In this document: piece by piece, positions 4,802 to 7,466 of the stretch
Position numbering within the stretch: position 1 is the first letter of the stretch
Layout of the letters: each line of letters opens with the position of its first letter
DNA from: Cellvibrionaceae bacterium
Lineage (GTDB): Bacteria > Pseudomonadota > Gammaproteobacteria > Pseudomonadales > Cellvibrionaceae
NCBI GenBank assembly: GCA_025800435.1
Contig: JAOXRV010000047.1
Location: forward strand, 1-7,466
DNA length: 7,466 nt
Reading direction: 5' to 3'
Program-made: the position numbers and the translations under genes
The notes under the pieces: model-generated
The model's input: only the letters and a program-made list of their open reading frames with translations
The model's database searches: none
What the model was told of the DNA's origin: nothing

Positions 4802-7426
4802 ATGATCGCCGCTATCGCTCAGCAACAAGCCCTGCCTATCGCCGAAGTATTAAGCACTTTGGCCGAGGCGCTGGCCACCCACGACACGGTAATTTTACAG
4901 GCGCCCCCCGGAGCGGGTAAGACTACGATTGTGCCGTTGATGACCCTTGAGCAGCCCTGGCTGGGCGATAAAAATATATTAATGCTAGAGCCCAGGCGCC
5001 TGGCCGCCAGGGCCGCGGCAGAGCGCATGTCGGCGCTGATCCAACAACCACTGGGCCAAACCGTCGGCTATCGGGTGCGGCAGGAGGCGAAAGTAAGCGC
5101 CCAGACGCGTATCGAGGTGTTAACCGAAGGCTTGTTTGTTCGCCGCTTGCAGTCCGAGCCCGAGCTGGAAGGTATCGGCCTGCTGATCTTTGATGAATTC
5201 CACGAACGCCACCTGGATGGGGATTTAGCCCTGGCCTTGGTGCAGCAGGCGCGGGAACTGTTTTGCGAAGATATAAAAATACTGTTGATGTCCGCGACTC
5301 TGGATAACGAAAGTTTACAGGCGCACTTCCCCGGCGCACCGCTAATTTGCAGCGAGGGTAAACAGTTCCCAGTTGAGCTGCATTACAGCCCCAAGCCCCA
5401 GCGAGATTTACTGGGCCCCAATAACTTTCGCTTGCCCCAAGCGATGCTAGCCAGTATCGACACCGCGATGGCGCTGGACCCAGGTTCACTGCTGTGTTTT
5501 TTACCAGGCCAGGGCGAAATTAAACGCTGCGCCGAGCTCTTGCAACAGCGTTTTCAAACGCGCCGGGACAAACAGGGGCAAGAGCTAGTTATTGTGCCTC
5601 TATACGGAGATTTGGCTCTGGCTGAACAGCGCCGTGCGGTCGCTCCAGCGCAGGCTGGTCAGCGCAAAATTGTGCTGGCTACCGATATCGCCGAATCCAG
5701 TTTAACTATTACAGGGGTAAGCGTGGTGGTGGATAGCGGCCTGCGCCGCAGCCCGGTGTTTGACCCCAATACCGGCATGAGCCGCCTGGCCACCTTGCGC
5801 ATATCCCAGGCCAGTGCCCGCCAGCGGGCCGGGCGGGCAGGGCGTCTGGGGCCGGGCTATTGTCTGCGTTTATGGCAGCAATCGGAGCAGGCGCAACTCG
5901 CCGGGCATGCCCAGGCTGAAATACAACAGGCAGATTTAAGCGAGCTGTGTTTACAGGCAGCCAGCTGGGGCGCCAGCAGCCTGGATGAATTAAATTGGTT
6001 GACCCCGCCACCGCAATCGGCTGCCGCCCAGGCCTGTGATTTATTGGCTTCGCTCGGGGCCCTGGCGCAAACACAGCCGACAGCAGATGGTTATTGGCCT
6101 TTATCCATTACGCCACACGGTGAGCGTTTAAGCCAGATACCCACACACCCGCGCCTGGCCCATATGCTGACCCTGAGTGCACAGTATGGTAACGGACAAC
6201 TGGGGGCAGAGCTGGCGGCATTATTAAGTGAGAAAGACCCCTTGTCGCGTTTGGATGTCGGCGCCGATATCAGCCGGCGCTTGCATTTTTTGCGCGGCCA
6301 AGAAAAGTTTAAAGTCGACCATGGCCAGCTTTCCCGCTTAAAGCAAAACTTAAAACAGTTTTTGCGACTGCTGCCCAAACAGGGCGCGAATAATGATAGC
6401 GCTTTGGGCGAAGACCGGGCCCTGGGTCTGCTGTTGGCGTTGGCCTACCCAGATCGAATAGCGCAGCGTAAGGGCAGCGGCCATAATGGCTGGCTGAGCT
6501 ATCAGCTCAGCAATGGTCGCCAGGCAATTTTAGACCCGGCCGACCCCCTGGCAAAAGAGGAGCTGCTGGTGGTGGCGGCCCTTGGCGGTCGCCAAGGTGA
6601 TAGCAAAGACCGAATATTTTTAGCGGCCCCATGCGCCTTGGATTTACTGCAACAAAATGAGCTAGGCTTGGTGCAGCGCCGTGATTACTGTCAGTGGCAG
6701 TTAGATACCGGCCGTTTTGTGGCAGAGCAGCACTTGTGTTTGGGTGCGTTGATTCTAGAGCGCAAACCTTTAACAAACGTTTCCGCTGAGCTGCGCTTAA
6801 GTGGGCTTTACGAGGCTATTCGAAAACAGGGAATTGACAGCCTACCCTGGAATAAATCGAGTCGCCAGTGGCGTGCTCGGGCCCAGTATATGCATCAGTA
6901 TTTGAGTCGCCAGCAAGCGCCCGAGCAGTGGCCAGATTTTGGCGACAAGGCACTGCTCGATCAACTCGAACAATGGCTGGCCATGTATGTGCAGAAGATT
7001 AAAAAGTTTAGTGAGTTGGCCACTATCGATTTGCTCGGGGCCTTAAAGGCCCGTTTGGACTGGGCCGATCAGCAGCGCCTGGATCAGCTATTGCCCGAAC
7101 GTATCGAGGTGCCAAGTGGCTCCAGTATCGGTATCGATTACAGCCAGCGCCCGCCGGTGCTGGCGGTAAAACTGCAAGAGATGTTTGGCCTGGCGCAGAG
7201 CCCAAAACTGCTACAGGGCGAGTTGCCCCTGGCCATACACCTATTATCGCCGGCCCAGCGGCCACTGGCGGTAACTCAAGACCTAGCCAGTTTTTGGGCG
7301 GGCCCCTATGCCGAGGTTAAAAAAGAAATGAAAGGGCGCTACCCCAAGCATCCCTGGCCAGATGACCCCTTGAGCGCAGTGGCGACGGCCAAAACCAAGG
7401 CGCGTTTACGCGCAGAAAAAAAATGA
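4802..7426 (+). CDS. hrpB: ATP-dependent helicase HrpB (DEAH-box, DExH family)
   Basis: The product of 874 residues is a full-length HrpB; family members are usually a little over 800. All helicase motifs are present: motif I APPGAGKTT (34-42), Ia LEPRRLAAR (62-70), II DEFH (131-134), III SAT (164-166), IV near LCFLPGQGE (231-239), V LATDIAESSLTI (292-303) and VI QRAGRAGR (341-348). A winged-helix/ratchet region follows, and the HrpB-specific C-terminus is recognisable in VKLQEMFGL (about 789-797), SPAQRPLAVTQDLASFW (816-832) and RYPKHPWPDDP (846-856). HrpB is a cytoplasmic nucleic-acid-dependent ATPase of poorly defined role, presumed to act on RNA. A frame extension from an ATG at 4682 would add 40 residues, but it overlaps the patatin gene for 115 bases and resembles no HrpB N-terminus, so the ATG at 4802 is chosen. 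That ATG has no clear Shine-Dalgarno site and lies 5 bases past the patatin stop, suggesting translational coupling. Confidence 0.95.
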   Translation: MIAAIAQQQALPIAEVLSTLAEALATHDTVILQAPPGAGKTTIVPLMTLEQPWLGDKNILMLEPRRLAARAAAERMSALIQQPLGQTVGYRVRQEAKVSAQTRIEVLTEGLFVRRLQSEPELEGIGLLIFDEFHERHLDGDLALALVQQARELFCEDIKILLMSATLDNESLQAHFPGAPLICSEGKQFPVELHYSPKPQRDLLGPNNFRLPQAMLASIDTAMALDPGSLLCFLPGQGEIKRCAELLQQRFQTRRDKQGQELVIVPLYGDLALAEQRRAVAPAQAGQRKIVLATDIAESSLTITGVSVVVDSGLRRSPVFDPNTGMSRLATLRISQASARQRAGRAGRLGPGYCLRLWQQSEQAQLAGHAQAEIQQADLSELCLQAASWGASSLDELNWLTPPPQSAAAQACDLLASLGALAQTQPTADGYWPLSITPHGERLSQIPTHPRLAHMLTLSAQYGNGQLGAELAALLSEKDPLSRLDVGADISRRLHFLRGQEKFKVDHGQLSRLKQNLKQFLRLLPKQGANNDSALGEDRALGLLLALAYPDRIAQRKGSGHNGWLSYQLSNGRQAILDPADPLAKEELLVVAALGGRQGDSKDRIFLAAPCALDLLQQNELGLVQRRDYCQWQLDTGRFVAEQHLCLGALILERKPLTNVSAELRLSGLYEAIRKQGIDSLPWNKSSRQWRARAQYMHQYLSRQQAPEQWPDFGDKALLDQLEQWLAMYVQKIKKFSELATIDLLGALKARLDWADQQRLDQLLPERIEVPSGSSIGIDYSQRPPVLAVKLQEMFGLAQSPKLLQGELPLAIHLLSPAQRPLAVTQDLASFWAGPYAEVKKEMKGRYPKHPWPDDPLSAVATAKTKARLRAEKK

Positions 7427-7438
7427 TGAGAGCATTGT

Positions 7439-7466
7439 ATGAGTAATAAAATCGAAAAAAATACGG
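7439..7466 (+). CDS. Start of a further gene, truncated by the window end
   Basis: An ATG at 7439 opens a frame reading MSNKIEKNT to the last base, with no stop. It lies 12 bases after the hrpB stop, and GAGAG at 7428-7432 provides a ribosome binding site at six bases spacing. The codons are A-rich, as is common at gene starts. Nine residues are too few to name a product; it may continue the same transcript as hrpB. Confidence 0.5.

Noticed and set aside
4923..5489. 188-codon minus-strand open frame inside hrpB
   Set aside because: It lies wholly antisense to the helicase motif region, is rich in Arg, Pro and Gly as expected of a GC-biased shadow frame, and shows no recognisable domain.
5709..6074. 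121-codon minus-strand open frame inside hrpB
   Set aside because: Antisense to motif VI and the following region, Pro/Arg/Ala-rich, no domain.
7423..7446. Seven-codon frame beginning at an ATG that overlaps the hrpB stop
   Set aside because: It ends after seven codons; the ATG at 7439 with a GAGAG site upstream is a much better gene start.

Overview
This 7.5 kb window reads as chromosomal DNA of a moderately GC-rich gammaproteobacterium, perhaps a marine, Cellvibrionales-like lineage. The grounds are a full-length HrpB DEAH-box helicase (a mainly proteobacterial family), a YlqF/RbgA-type GTPase and the general codon style. The genus is inference; there is no rRNA or other phylogenetic marker here.

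Layout: (i) 1-711 (+), the 3' part of a secreted-type trypsin/V8-like serine protease whose N-terminus lies outside the window. (ii) 712-771, a short convergent gap with no convincing terminator. (iii) 772-2469 (-), a two-gene unit: a lipoprotein of unknown function (first gene) and the circularly permuted ribosome-assembly GTPase YlqF/RbgA (second gene), read from an extended -10 promoter near 2503. (iv) 2470-2591, a divergent promoter region. (v) 2592-7426 (+), a tight unit of three genes: an enoyl-thioester reductase-like (MECR-type) MDR oxidoreductase, a patatin-like acyl hydrolase and the ATP-dependent helicase HrpB. The gaps are 33 and 5 bases. (vi) 7439-7466 (+), the first nine codons of another gene cut by the window end.

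How the genes may work together: the reductase and the patatin could both act on acyl chains (one reducing enoyl thioesters, the other releasing fatty acids from lipids), so a small lipid-turnover pair is plausible. HrpB follows so closely that co-transcription and translational coupling are likely, but no functional link is evident. The GTPase serves 50S ribosome assembly; its lipoprotein partner has no assignable role.

I found no tRNA, rRNA, CRISPR array, insertion sequence, phage gene or defence system. The region looks like ordinary chromosomal backbone, and the findings below are modest.
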